The notes under the pieces were generated by a model. It was not told the origin of the DNA and ran no database searches. It saw only the letters and a list, made by a program, of their open reading frames with translations. A DNA stretch of 64,000 nt from Brachybacterium saurashtrense (lineage in GTDB: Bacteria; Actinomycetota; Actinomycetes; Actinomycetales; Dermabacteraceae). The stretch spans positions 930,001-994,000 of the forward strand of contig NZ_CP031356.1 of assembly GCF_003355475.1 (NCBI RefSeq), in the 5' to 3' direction. A program made the translations under genes and the position numbers. Of this stretch, positions 18,361-27,644 are shown piece by piece (the stretch's first letter is position 1; each line of letters opens with the position of its first letter).

Positions 18361-20157
18361 ATGCAGGAGGAGCGGACGAACGTATCCCGGGCATATCTCG
18401 CTGGCAGAAGATGGCTGCGCGGCATCCGCCCGGAGCGGAGACACCTGCGCGCGGACACTGTCGCCGCGATGCCGAGCGCCGTCTCCAGCGTCCCCGACGG
18501 CATGGCCTCGGCGGCGCTGATCGGCGTGAGCCCGGTCGTCGGGCTGTACTCGAGCATCGTGGGACCTGTGTTCGGAGGCCTGACCACGAGCACCCGCATG
18601 ATGATCGTCTCGACGACGACCGCAGCCGCTCTGGCCGCCGCCTCCGCGCTGGAAGGGGTGCCGCCGTCCGATCGGCCCGCCGCGCTGTTCCTGCTCACGA
18701 TCATCGCCGGCGCGCTGATGATCGGAGCGGGCCTGGCACGCCTGGGTCGCTACACCCGTTTCGTCTCGCATTCTGTGATGACCGGGTTCCTGACGGGCGT
18801 CGCGGCAAGCATCATCTTCGGGCAGCTCTCTGACCTGGCGGGGGCGGAGACATCCGGTGACTCGAACATCGCCGAGGCGCTGGACCTGCTCCTGCATCTG
18901 GGACGGGTGGACCCGGCTTCGGCTATCGTCGGACTGGCCACTCTGGCTATCCTCTTCGGGCTCAAACGCACCCGGGCGTCGTCCTTCAGCGCGTTGCTGG
19001 CTCTGCTCCTGCCCACGCTCGCCATGGTGCTGTTCGGGCTGGACAGCGTCGCCCAGGTGCGGGACGGCGGAGCGATCCCCCGCGGGATTCCGCTGCCGGC
19101 CCTTCCGGAGCTTCGGATGCTGTCCTTCGAACTGGTCGCCGGGGCCGCGGCGGTGACCGTCATCGTGCTGGTGCAGGGTGCGGGGGTGAGCGAGTCCGCG
19201 CCCAATCAGGATGGCTCCCCCTCCAGCATGAACAAGGACTTCATCGGGCAGGGGATCGCAAACGTGGCGGTCGGCATCTTCCGTGGTCAGCCCGTCGGAG
19301 GATCGGTCAGCGGCACGGCACTGAGCCTCGCGATGGGGGCCAGGACGCGGTGGGCGGCCATCATGTCCGGGCTGCTGCTGCTGCCGATCGTGGTTCTCCT
19401 CTCGGGGCTGGTGGGCCTGGTGCCGGTGCCGGTGCTCGCGGGTGTGCTGATCTTCGCTGCGATCGGCGCGATCCGGCCGGGCACCGCAGCCATGATCTGG
19501 CGCACCGGCAAGGCCTCCACGATCGCGATGGTCGCGACTTTCGTCGCCACTCTCTTCCTCCCGGTCGCAGCCGCTGTCGGCATCGGTGTCGCACTGTCGC
19601 TGATCCTGCAGCTGAACCAGGAGTCGATGGATCTGAGGATCGTCCAGCTGACGGCGCAGCCGGACGGGCACTTCCGCGAAGGCCCGGGGCCCACGCGGCT
19701 CACCAGCCATGAGGCGACCGTGCTCGACGTCTACGGGAGCCTCCTGTACGCGGGATCGAAGACGATGCAGAAGCGTCTGCCGGATCCCGCCGGGACCGAA
19801 GGGGCCGCCGTCATCATCCGATTGCGCGGCCGTACAGCGCTGGGTGCGACGTTCTACCGGATGATGGCCGACTACTCCCGGAAGCTCGCCGACACCGGTG
19901 GCCGGCTCTACCTGTCAGGTCTGGAGCCTGAACTGCTCGAACAGGCCCGCCGCGCCGGCGGGATGGACATGAGCGGTCCAGTCCGTGCGCTGCCCGCGAC
20001 GGAGATCCTCGGCGAGTCCACGTGGAAGGCGCTGCATGAGGCCGGCGCCTGGCTGGTCCGGCATCGAACAGATCTTCGCTCACCCGGGACGGGGGAGGAC
20101 CCCACCGCGGGAGCGGCCGACGATGAGGATCCTCGAACCCGCCCCGAGGATCGGTAG
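18361..20157 (+). CDS. SulP family anion transporter 2 with divergent STAS-like C-terminus
   Basis: 598 residues. The core resembles SulP (LRADTVAAMPSAVSSVPDGMASAALIGVSPVVGLYSSIVGPVFGGL, then GQPVGGSVSGTALSLAMGARTRWAAIMSG), with ~12 hydrophobic segments. The C-terminal cytosolic domain carries a STAS-like pattern (VYGSLLYAGSKTMQKRLPD...AAVIIRLRGRTALGATFYRMM). I chose ATG 18361 because the upstream 54 codons look non-coding and the regulon promoter predicts transcription beginning on this A, giving a leaderless mRNA. It forms an operon with SulP 3 (8-bp gap). The substrate is unproven. Confidence 0.82.
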   Translation: MQEERTNVSRAYLAGRRWLRGIRPERRHLRADTVAAMPSAVSSVPDGMASAALIGVSPVVGLYSSIVGPVFGGLTTSTRMMIVSTTTAAALAAASALEGVPPSDRPAALFLLTIIAGALMIGAGLARLGRYTRFVSHSVMTGFLTGVAASIIFGQLSDLAGAETSGDSNIAEALDLLLHLGRVDPASAIVGLATLAILFGLKRTRASSFSALLALLLPTLAMVLFGLDSVAQVRDGGAIPRGIPLPALPELRMLSFELVAGAAAVTVIVLVQGAGVSESAPNQDGSPSSMNKDFIGQGIANVAVGIFRGQPVGGSVSGTALSLAMGARTRWAAIMSGLLLLPIVVLLSGLVGLVPVPVLAGVLIFAAIGAIRPGTAAMIWRTGKASTIAMVATFVATLFLPVAAAVGIGVALSLILQLNQESMDLRIVQLTAQPDGHFREGPGPTRLTSHEATVLDVYGSLLYAGSKTMQKRLPDPAGTEGAAVIIRLRGRTALGATFYRMMADYSRKLADTGGRLYLSGLEPELLEQARRAGGMDMSGPVRALPATEILGESTWKALHEAGAWLVRHRTDLRSPGTGEDPTAGAADDEDPRTRPEDR

Positions 20158-20165
20158 GAGGAGCG

Positions 20166-21893
20166 ATGCTGACCACTCTCCGGGATTCTCTGCGCGGATA
20201 CAGGCGCGCATCGCTCCGGAGCGACATCGTCGCAGGCCTCACCGTGTGGGCGGTGCTGATCCCGGAGTCTCTCGCCTACGCCTCCATCGCCGGCGTCTCC
20301 CCGGTGGTCGGTCTGTACGCCGCTATTCCAGCCCTGCTGCTCTACCCGCTCTTCGGGAGCTCCCGACATCTCGTGGTCGGTCCCATGTCGGCCACCGCCG
20401 CGATGTCGGCGGGAGTCGTCGGCGGCATCGTGAGTGCGAATGACGAGGTGTTCGTCGTCTACACGGCAGGCGTCGCCGTCGCCGTGGGCGTGATGGCGAC
20501 GGTCGCGAGCCTGTTCCGACTGGGGTTCATCGCGAACTTCATCTCCGAGCCCGTCCTCAAGGGCTTCATCGTCGGCATGGCCCTGGTCATCGTCGTCGGA
20601 CAGCTCCCGAAGTTCTTCGGCGTCGAAGGCGGGGAGGGGAACTTCTTCGCCAGGTCATGGGCGGTGATCACCTCGTGGGATGACATCGACGGGTGGACCA
20701 CTGCCGTCGCCACCGGTGGGCTCCTCCTGCTGATCGGGCTGAGGAGGTTCGCACCCAGACTGCCGGGATCGTTGATCGTGGTGGTGCTCAGCACCCTCGC
20801 TGTCCTGGTTCTGGATCTCCAGTCCAGAGGAGTCGCGACCGTGGGGACGATCGAACCGGGCCTTCCCCGTCTCGGGGTGCCCGCGGTGGAGGTCGCGGAT
20901 GTGTCCGCCCTGATCTCCGGAGCAGCCGGCGTCATGCTGGTCGGCTTCGCGGAGGGGCTCGGGGCTGCGAAGACCTATGCGCAGAAGAACGGGTACCGCA
21001 TTGATGCCAATCGCGAGCTGCTCGGGCTGGGCGGATCGAATCTCGGGTCCGGATTCCTCTCGGGCATGGTCGTCAACGGAAGCCTGTCGAAGACCGCCGT
21101 GAACGGAGCGGCCGGCGCGAGGACACAGCTCTCCGGCTATGTCGTCGCGATGCTGACCGTGCTGACCCTGCTGTTCCTCACACCGCTCTTCGCCGGCCTG
21201 CCCGAACCGACCCTCGCCGCGGTCGTGATCGCCGCAGTGGTCGAACTGATCGACATCGGCTCGCTCCGCCAGCTGTACAGGGTCAGCACGTCCCGCCTGG
21301 TCGCGATCTACGGGCGCACCGCTCGGGCCGACTTCCTCGCTGCTAGCGCCACATTGCTGGGCGTGCTGGTCTTCGACACTCTCCCGGGGCTCGTGATCGG
21401 GGTCATGCTCTCGGTGCTGCTTCTGCTGTTCAGGGTGTCGACCCCGCACATGCCCGTGCTCGGAGCCGTGCAGGGAGCCGGCGGGCAGTGGGCCGATCGG
21501 GATGGGCGCACGGACACCACCACCGTCCCGGGTGTGGTCGTGGTCCGGGTGGAGGGACCGCTCGTCTTCGCCAACGCCGACGCGGTGCAGGAAAGGTTGA
21601 CCTCCCTGGCTGTGCCGGATGAGGTGTGCACCGTCGTCCTGGATGCCGCGGCGGTGCCGATGATCGACGTCAGCGCAGCCCGGATGCTGCACAACGTGGC
21701 GAGCTCCCTGCAGGACCACGGCACCGATCTGGTCACCGTGGGTGACGTCGGGCAGGTCCGGGACGTGCTGCGGACGTCCGGCGAAGCAGGCTCGCTGCTC
21801 ACGATCCATGCGACGATCGAGGACGCCGTGGACGCTGCGACGTCGGCGTGGGGGACGACCCCGGGGGCGCCGGGTGGTGGTGCGGAAGAGTAG
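20166..21893 (+). CDS. SulP family anion transporter 3 with STAS domain
   Basis: 575-residue SulP protein: LRSDIVAGLTVWAVLIPESLAYASIAGVSPVVGLYAAIPALLLYPLFG, then SRHLVVGPMSATAAM, and the NRELLGLGGSNLGSGFLSGMVVNGSLSKTAVNGAAGARTQLSGYVVA signature. The C-terminal STAS domain runs from ~residue 465 (GVVVVRVEGPLVFANADAVQERL ... VVLDAAAVPMIDVSAARML). ATG 20166 has GGAGGAG 2-8 nt upstream and starts 8 bp after SulP 2, so the two are co-transcribed. Three adjacent SulP genes next to sulfatases suggest handling of sulfate or similar anions, but SulP proteins also carry bicarbonate or dicarboxylates. Confidence 0.88.
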   Translation: MLTTLRDSLRGYRRASLRSDIVAGLTVWAVLIPESLAYASIAGVSPVVGLYAAIPALLLYPLFGSSRHLVVGPMSATAAMSAGVVGGIVSANDEVFVVYTAGVAVAVGVMATVASLFRLGFIANFISEPVLKGFIVGMALVIVVGQLPKFFGVEGGEGNFFARSWAVITSWDDIDGWTTAVATGGLLLLIGLRRFAPRLPGSLIVVVLSTLAVLVLDLQSRGVATVGTIEPGLPRLGVPAVEVADVSALISGAAGVMLVGFAEGLGAAKTYAQKNGYRIDANRELLGLGGSNLGSGFLSGMVVNGSLSKTAVNGAAGARTQLSGYVVAMLTVLTLLFLTPLFAGLPEPTLAAVVIAAVVELIDIGSLRQLYRVSTSRLVAIYGRTARADFLAASATLLGVLVFDTLPGLVIGVMLSVLLLLFRVSTPHMPVLGAVQGAGGQWADRDGRTDTTTVPGVVVVRVEGPLVFANADAVQERLTSLAVPDEVCTVVLDAAAVPMIDVSAARMLHNVASSLQDHGTDLVTVGDVGQVRDVLRTSGEAGSLLTIHATIEDAVDAATSAWGTTPGAPGGGAEE

Positions 21894-21905
21894 GGACCCC
21901 AGACA

Positions 21906-21967
21906 TCTCATGGCCCGGGGGCACCCTCGACTCCTCGAGGCGATTCCGCTCGAGACGCTCCCATGAG
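21906..21967. terminator. possible bidirectional hairpin between SulP 3 and the HAD gene
   Basis: Arms TCTCATGG and CCATGAGA enclose ~45 nt that contain a second small inverted repeat (CTCGA/TCGAG). It sits midway between convergent stops. No T-run is seen. Confidence 0.35.
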
Positions 21968-22026
21968 AGCCCGGGCCCGTGAAGCATCCCCGCACATGCC
22001 CGAAGGAGTGACGAGGAGGGGAGTGA

Positions 22027-22950
22027 TCACTCCCTCTCTACGGTCGGGAAGACGTGCGTCCAGTCCTCGGCGATGCTCACCGTCACCCAGCCGAGCCGCT
22101 CGGCGACGGTCGTGATCGGCTCGGCGTCCTGGAAGGTCGCCGCTGAGCCCCGGTAGTCGTACTCGTGGTCGGCGTCGTCGTGATCGATGAGGATCGCTAG
22201 ACCTCCGCGTGGGGAGGACTTCGCCCATTCGAGCATCTCGCGGTCGCCGCCCGAGTTGCCCACGGCGATGAGCGGGCGCCGACCCGTCTGGGCCTGGATA
22301 TTGGCGATCTTCGCCGGGCCCTCGTTGGCGGTGCCCATCCGCTGCACCGTCCGGCGCAGGCGCGGGCGGTCAACGTGGGTCCGCGAGAACTCGTAGCCGA
22401 TGATGGTGCCGACGACCAGCTCCGGCGGGATCCCGTACAGGCGCTGGCTGATGCGGCGCACGAACTCGGTCCCTCCGGCGGTGACGAGGCCGACGGTCAC
22501 GTCCCGGGCGCGCAGCTCCTCGATCAGCTCGAGCATCGGCTGGTAGACCACGGAGGTGATGGGCACGTCCTGCGTCGGGTGCCGGTACCGCTCGACGAAG
22601 TCATCGACCGCCGCCCCGAACTCCTCCGGGGTGGCGCCGTCGAACAGTGCAGCCAGGGCCACAGCGACCTCCGCAAGACCCATCTCGCCGATCGCCTGCA
22701 TATCGGCGCTGAGTACGGCGGCGAACTCGGGCCGCGTCGCGAGCGAGGGGTCCTGCACAGCCCGCTGCTCCAGCGCGTCGAGGAAGAAGTCGTACTGGAC
22801 ACATGTCGGCTTCTCGCACCACATCGTGCCGTCGTTGTCGAGGTAGGCGACGCGCTCCTTGACCGGCACGTCCGCGATCCCGTCGAGGAAGCTCAAGATC
22901 GCGTTCCTCGTCGGCCCGGGGCGCCAGGAAGGAAGTCTCTGCGTGGTCAT
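22027..22950 (-). CDS. HAD superfamily phosphatase, last gene of the sulfatase operon
   Basis: 307-residue haloacid-dehalogenase-fold hydrolase, probably a phosphatase. Motif I is YLDNDGTMW (near residue 38), motif II VTAGG (Thr after VTVGL), and motifs III/IV AVGNSGGDREML. A helical cap lies between motifs I and II. ATG 22950 overlaps the FGE stop (ATGA), so translation would be coupled. It is the only gene of the four-gene unit whose frame is intact. The longer open frame upstream lies inside the FGE gene and is not used. The phosphorylated substrate is unknown; its link to sulfate metabolism rests on context only. Confidence 0.8.
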   Translation of the reverse strand: MTTQRLPSWRPGPTRNAILSFLDGIADVPVKERVAYLDNDGTMWCEKPTCVQYDFFLDALEQRAVQDPSLATRPEFAAVLSADMQAIGEMGLAEVAVALAALFDGATPEEFGAAVDDFVERYRHPTQDVPITSVVYQPMLELIEELRARDVTVGLVTAGGTEFVRRISQRLYGIPPELVVGTIIGYEFSRTHVDRPRLRRTVQRMGTANEGPAKIANIQAQTGRRPLIAVGNSGGDREMLEWAKSSPRGGLAILIDHDDADHEYDYRGSAATFQDAEPITTVAERLGWVTVSIAEDWTHVFPTVERE

Positions 22951-23911
22951 CGGTGCTCCTCGTCGGTGGATCGGGACCACGCACAGCGGAATCCGACGTG
23001 GCTCATCCCGGTGTCGATCATCTGTGGTCTTCGAGCCGCAGGCCGGTACCGAAGGCAGTACGTGTCCGCGCACAGATCCGAGCCGCCCTTGATCACCTTG
23101 CGGGGCACGCGGAACTGGGGCTGCGCCGGGTCGTAGCTGTCCTCGACCGCGCCGCCGCGCGGATCCCCCGAGGCGCAGCAGCTCGAGGCGGCCGCGTCCG
23201 GGTGCTGCGCGCTCCACCAGTCCTCGGTCCACTCCCAGACGTTGCCGGCCATGTCGTGGAGGCCGTAGCCGTTGGCGGGGAAGGAGCCGACGGGCGCGGT
23301 GCGCTTGAAGCCCGACTCACCGGTCGAGCGCCAGGGGAAGTCGAGACCGTCCCAGGTGTTGGCCATGATCCGGCCGTCCGGACGACTTCGTCACCCCAGG
23401 TGAACTGCGCCTTGTCGAGACCGCCACGGGCAGCGAACTCCCATTCGGCCTCAGTGGGCAGGCGCGCGCCGACCCACTGGGCGTAGGCGTGTGCGTCCTC
23501 CTAGGCGATATGGACTACAGGATGATCGCCGCGGTCAGCGACCGTCGAGGGGAATCCTTCGGGGCGGGCCCAGCTGGCACCCGGCTTCCAGTGCCACCAC
23601 TGGCTCAGGTGTCGCAGATCCACAGGGCCGGACGTCGGGGTGAACACCATCGAGCCGGGCAGGAGCCTCTCCCGCGGCACTCCGGGGAAGTCATCCGGAT
23701 CCAGCGGACGTTGCGCGACAGTGCGATAGCCGGAGTCCTCGACGAAGGCCGCGAACTGGCTGTTGGTCACCTGGTGGCGGTCGATGCCGAAAGCGTCGAC
23801 CCTCACGGGGTGCGCCGGGGCCTCTTCCGGGTAGTGGCGGTCGGAGCCCATGGTGAAGGTGCCGCCGTTCAGGACGACCACGTCATGGGTGCTCCGCAGA
23901 GTCTCGGTCAT
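22947..23911 (-). pseudogene. formylglycine-generating enzyme (SUMF1/EgtB-type), broken by a stop and a frameshift
   Basis: FGE converts the active-site Cys of sulfatases to formylglycine. The first part (23501-23911) reads VVLNGGTFTMGSDRHYPEEAPAHPVRVDAFGIDRHQVTN; a TAG at 23501-23503 then interrupts it. After the stop, in the same frame, comes [28 protein letters not shown] one-base loss near 23372-23390 shifts to the frame of [39 protein letters not shown] and GGSDLCADTYCLRYRPAARRPQ. The two catalytic-type cysteines in the last motif are kept. The length of 965 nt is one short of whole codons. The ATG overlaps the methyltransferase stop and the TGA overlaps the HAD ATG. It is either recently inactivated or carries sequencing errors. 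Confidence 0.85.
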
Positions 23912-25156
23912 GAGGTCGTCCCCTCACAGGAGGAGGCGTCGAGGACGACCAGATCGTGGCGCACCAGGCGGCGGACGAACTCCGCGGCTCCGAGCCCCAG
24001 CTCGGCGATCGCGGTGTTCCCGTCGATCCGGTGGAACATCGCCAACTCCTCGGGGTCGGCGAACAGCACCAGGTCCGTGTCCGTGTGGGCACGATTCAGC
24101 AGGGCCGCCGCGACGCCCGGGGGCAGGCATTCCTGCACCGCGAGCACCGTCGGCACCGGGATCGGTCGCCACGTCCTCGCATCGGGGCGCGCGGGGTCAG
24201 GCTTCTCCGCGGTGGGATCGGGCTGGTGCGCGTCGCGGTCGTCGTCGGCGACCGCGATCGCGGTGTGCCGCAGCATGGTGCCGCGGAACAGCTCGAGAGC
24301 CGCGTGCTGCTCCGCGGCGGGGAGGGCAGTGACGGCTGCTGTGCGGGGTCTCGCTGATCGATCCGCAGTCCGGGAGGTACGGGGCCTGGCGGACCCAGCG
24401 AGCCAGGCGCAGCCCCGCGCTCTCCAGCAGCTCATAGAGCTGCGGCACCGAGTAGGCGCGGTCGCGAGGGTTCAGCAGGGCGTCGGCCAGCGCGCCGTCG
24501 TCGGCGAAGTCGCGGGTCTCGCGCAGCAGGCGGCTGATCGGATGGCCGGAAGGGATCTCCCGCAATGTGGCGACGAGATCGGTGATGTCCTCCGGTGCGC
24601 TGCTCAGGCCCAGACGGCGGCAGTAGTCCTGGATGAGGTAGACGCCGGCACGGCCGTACGGGGCGAACACCATCAGCGTCATCGCACCGCCGCGCGAGAG
24701 GACGTTCCGCAGCGCGCGCAGCCCCACCTCGGGATCTGAGAGGTGATGAAGCACGCCGGTGCTGATGACGTGGTCGAACTCGGCGCCGAGCTCGGTGGCG
24801 TCCTCGATCGGCAACTGGTGCAGCCGCAGGTTGGGCACCTGATGGCGCCGGGCGAGTCGGCGCGACCGCTCGATCGCGGTGCGGCTGACGTCGATGCCGA
24901 CGACCCCGGCAGAGGGGTCCTGCAGGGCATGCCGGACCGCCTGGCTGGCGCCGCATCCGGCGACCAGCACCCGGTGCGAGGCCGGGACCGGTCGCCACGG
25001 CCACAGCAGGTGATGCGCCGCCCGCTGCTGCAGGGGCGAACGCGGCGCGGCGGTGTCGAGGCGGGTCGGCGGCGGGTACGGATGGTGATCGTAGAACTGC
25101 TCGATCACATCCGCCCGCTGACAGACGGGGGCCCGACGCCCCAGCGAGCTCGTCAT
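23908..25156 (-). pseudogene. class I SAM-dependent methyltransferase, frameshifted
   Basis: The N-terminal part shows EQFYDHHPYPPPTRLD, the SAM-binding glycine-rich loop VLVAGCGASQAVRHAL, an acidic GIDVSRTAIERS strand and the HVISTGVLHHLSDPEVGLRALRNVLSRGG segment, so it is a class I methyltransferase. The frame breaks near 24340-24360: ...PYLPDCGSISETPH continues in the next frame as AAVTALPAAEQHAALELFRGTMLRHTAIA to the end. The region is one nucleotide over a whole number of codons. ATGA overlaps join it to the sulfatase upstream and FGE downstream. The target molecule is unknown. A sequencing error cannot be excluded. Confidence 0.75.
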
Positions 25157-26651
25157 GCGCTGCCCGCACCTACCCGGAGCTTCGCCATCACCTTGTCGAC
25201 GCTGAAGGACGCGGGCTGCTGGCGCGGCGGGAAATCCTGGAGCGTCTGCAGCAGCTGCGCGACGTACATCTGGGCGGGGACCAGGAGGAAAGCGTGGCTG
25301 ATCATCCAGTCGTAGTACGTGTTCGAGGTGATGTCCGCCCGCTCGTAGGGATCAGTCCGCGGGTTGAAGATCTTGGGGACCCTCAGCTCCGTGTACGGAT
25401 CGATCCACACCTGCATGGTGCCCGGAGCACGCTGCTCGAGAAGACGATCTTCCAGTTGTCATAGCGCAGCGCCGTGAGATCCCCGTCGTCGGAGACGTAG
25501 AAGAAGTGGTTGCGTGAGCTCTTCTCCGCAGCACCGGTGAGGTAGTCGAGCTGGTTGTACCCGTCCAGGTGGACCTTGTACTCGGTCCCGTTCAGGTCGT
25601 GTCCCTGTCGAAGCTGGTCGGCGACGTCGGGATTGCCGGCCGCGGCGAGCAGCGTCACGAACCAGTCGTTGTGACTCACGATGTCGTTGAGCACGCTTCC
25701 GGGCCGGATCTTCCCGGGCCACCGGACCACGCAGGGCACCCGGTAGGCACCCTCCCAGTTGGAGTCCTTCTCGTTGCGGAACGGCGTCATCCCCGCATCC
25801 GGCCACGAGTTCATGTGCGGACCGTTGTCGGTCGAGTACAGGACGATGGTGTTGTCCGCGATGCCCAGGCGGTCGAGCTCGTCGAGCACCTGACCCACGA
25901 TCTCGTCGTGGTACAGCATCGTGTCGTGGTACGGCGACTGCCAGCGCCCCGCCCGCCCCAGGTCCTCCTCGCGGGTATGGGTCCGGAAGTGCATGTGGGT
26001 GGTGTTGAACCACGTGAAGAACGGGGTGTCGGACTCCACCTGACGGCGCATGAAGTCGATGGTGGCGTCCCGGAACTCCTCGTCACAGGTCTCCATCCGC
26101 TTCATGGCCAGCGGCCCGGTGTTCTCGATCCGCTGGGTGCCGTCCCCGTTGGCCCAGGACTTGATGACCCCACGCGGGCCGAAACGCTCCGCGAAGTTCG
26201 GGAACTCCTCCTCGGTCGGATAGTCGGGATCCTCGGGCTCCTCCTCGGCGTTGAGGTGGTAGAGATTGCCGAAGAACTCGTCGAACCCATGGGCGGTGGG
26301 GAGGAACTCGTCGCGGTCACCGAAGTGGTTCTTCCCGAACTGCCGGGTCGCGTAGCCCTCTGCCTTGAGCGCCGTCGCGATCGTCGGATCGTCCGCCCGG
26401 TATCCGATCGGGGCACCGGGAATGCCCACCTTGGTGAGGCCGGTGCGGTAGGGATTCTGGCCGCTGATGAACGCGGCGCGGCCGGCAGTGCAGCTCTGCT
26501 CGCCGTAGTAATCGGTGAATCGAGCGCCCTCCTCGGCGATCCGGTCGATGTTCGGGGTGCGGTAGCCCATCAGGCCATCGCTGTAGCAGCTGAGGTTGCT
26601 GATCCCGATGTCGTCGCCCCAGATGACCACGATGTTCGGCTTGTCAGCCAT
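25153..26651 (-). pseudogene. arylsulfatase A, frameshifted near its C-terminus
   Basis: Type I sulfatase hydrolysing sulfate esters. MADKPNIVVIWGDDIGISNLSCY carries the metal-binding Asp pair, and SCTAGRAAFISGQNPYRTG is the C-x-A-x-R modification motif whose Cys becomes formylglycine. Further family residues lie in FGKNHFGD and STDNGPH. At ~25430 the frame breaks after YDNWKIVF and resumes as EQRAPGTMQVWIDPYTELRVPKIFNPRTDPYERADITSNTYYDWM to the natural end. Restoring one base gives 500 codons. ATG 26651 has GAGGAGAG upstream. Its stop overlaps the methyltransferase ATG. A regulon box lies ~100 bp upstream. There is no signal peptide, so it is probably cytosolic. Confidence 0.85.
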
Positions 26652-27644
26652 GTCTTCTCTCCTCGAGCTGGTCTCACGGTCTGCTCCGCCGCGCCGGTCC
26701 TGGCACTCGCCGACCTCCTCAGTATCGGGAGCGGGCCTGGGAAGGTATCCCCCGATGAAGGTGATGGGCCCGACCTGCCGGGCCGCAGGATGGGAGGATC
26801 GGGTGTCGCGGGATCCGTAGGTTCGGCCATCAGGGTGAGGACCGACCACGTCGGCATCGTCGTCGAGGATCCGGTCCACTGCGAGGACGCGCACCGGCAG
26901 TGCTCCGCGCGGGGTCGGAGGAACTCCTCGTCCGCCACGCTCAAGAACTCGGAGGACGATGCTCCGCGCCGTCCGACCGTCACCGCCCCGCAGACACCCA
27001 GGATCGACACCAGACGAGGCAGTGAGCTCGGTGGGAACCCTCACCGGGACATCACCGGGGTACTCGTGCTCGGGGTCGCCGAGGACTTTCCGTGCATCCA
27101 CTCCGGCCCGGACGCACTCCCCGACGCGTTCGCGCACATGCTCCTGCTCGAACGCTTCCAGGGGCCAGTGGTCGCGGAGATACCGAAGCGATCGCCACTG
27201 TCACGGTCGGTGACCAGATGTGTGTCGCTCCGCGGCGGCGCGAGCACGAGCGCGCCTGCTGCGCTGGCACGGGACGAGCACCAGCTCGTCATCTGCTGCC
27301 AGTGCCACGGGGCCGACGAAGGTTCCTGGCCGGGCTCTGCGGAGATCGGCTTCGTGGCCACGGCGAGCCGCAGCGTCAGGGCCGGGGTGCCCTCAGCCGC
27401 GAGATCCTCGTCAAGCGGTGCCCCGACTCAAGACATAGCTCTCGGGGGGGGGTGACTCGCCGGTCGCGGGCTCGAAGCGCGAATTCTCCCGCGGTGCTCT
27501 CACCTCAGCGCCTGTATCTGGAGGGAGCGGTCCGGAACGGGGACGAGCCCACTCCGCGACGCCGAGGACGAAGGAAAGGCGAGTGCGACGTGCAGATGGC
27601 GCCCTCCCTGCCGGGAGAGCGCCCACTGCGTTGAATGAAGCAGG
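26652..27644. other. 993-bp stretch without a recognisable gene
   Basis: It contains the promoter region of arylsulfatase A (regulon box 26748-26764). The rest has only short overlapping open frames on both strands with no family resemblance I can name. It may be decayed coding sequence, since G/C-ending codon periodicity is uneven. Confidence 0.5.
26748..26764 (-). promoter_or_regulatory. island regulon box upstream of the sulfatase operon
   Basis: On the minus strand TCACCTTCATCGGGGGA, with GATACT (26721-26726) 21 nt downstream as a good -10. It would control the sulfatase-methyltransferase-FGE-HAD unit. Confidence 0.5.

Noticed and set aside
27041-27361. 106-codon minus-strand frame upstream of the sulfatase operon
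   Set aside because: Ser/Thr-rich translation without a recognisable domain or ribosome site; kept only as possible decayed sequence.
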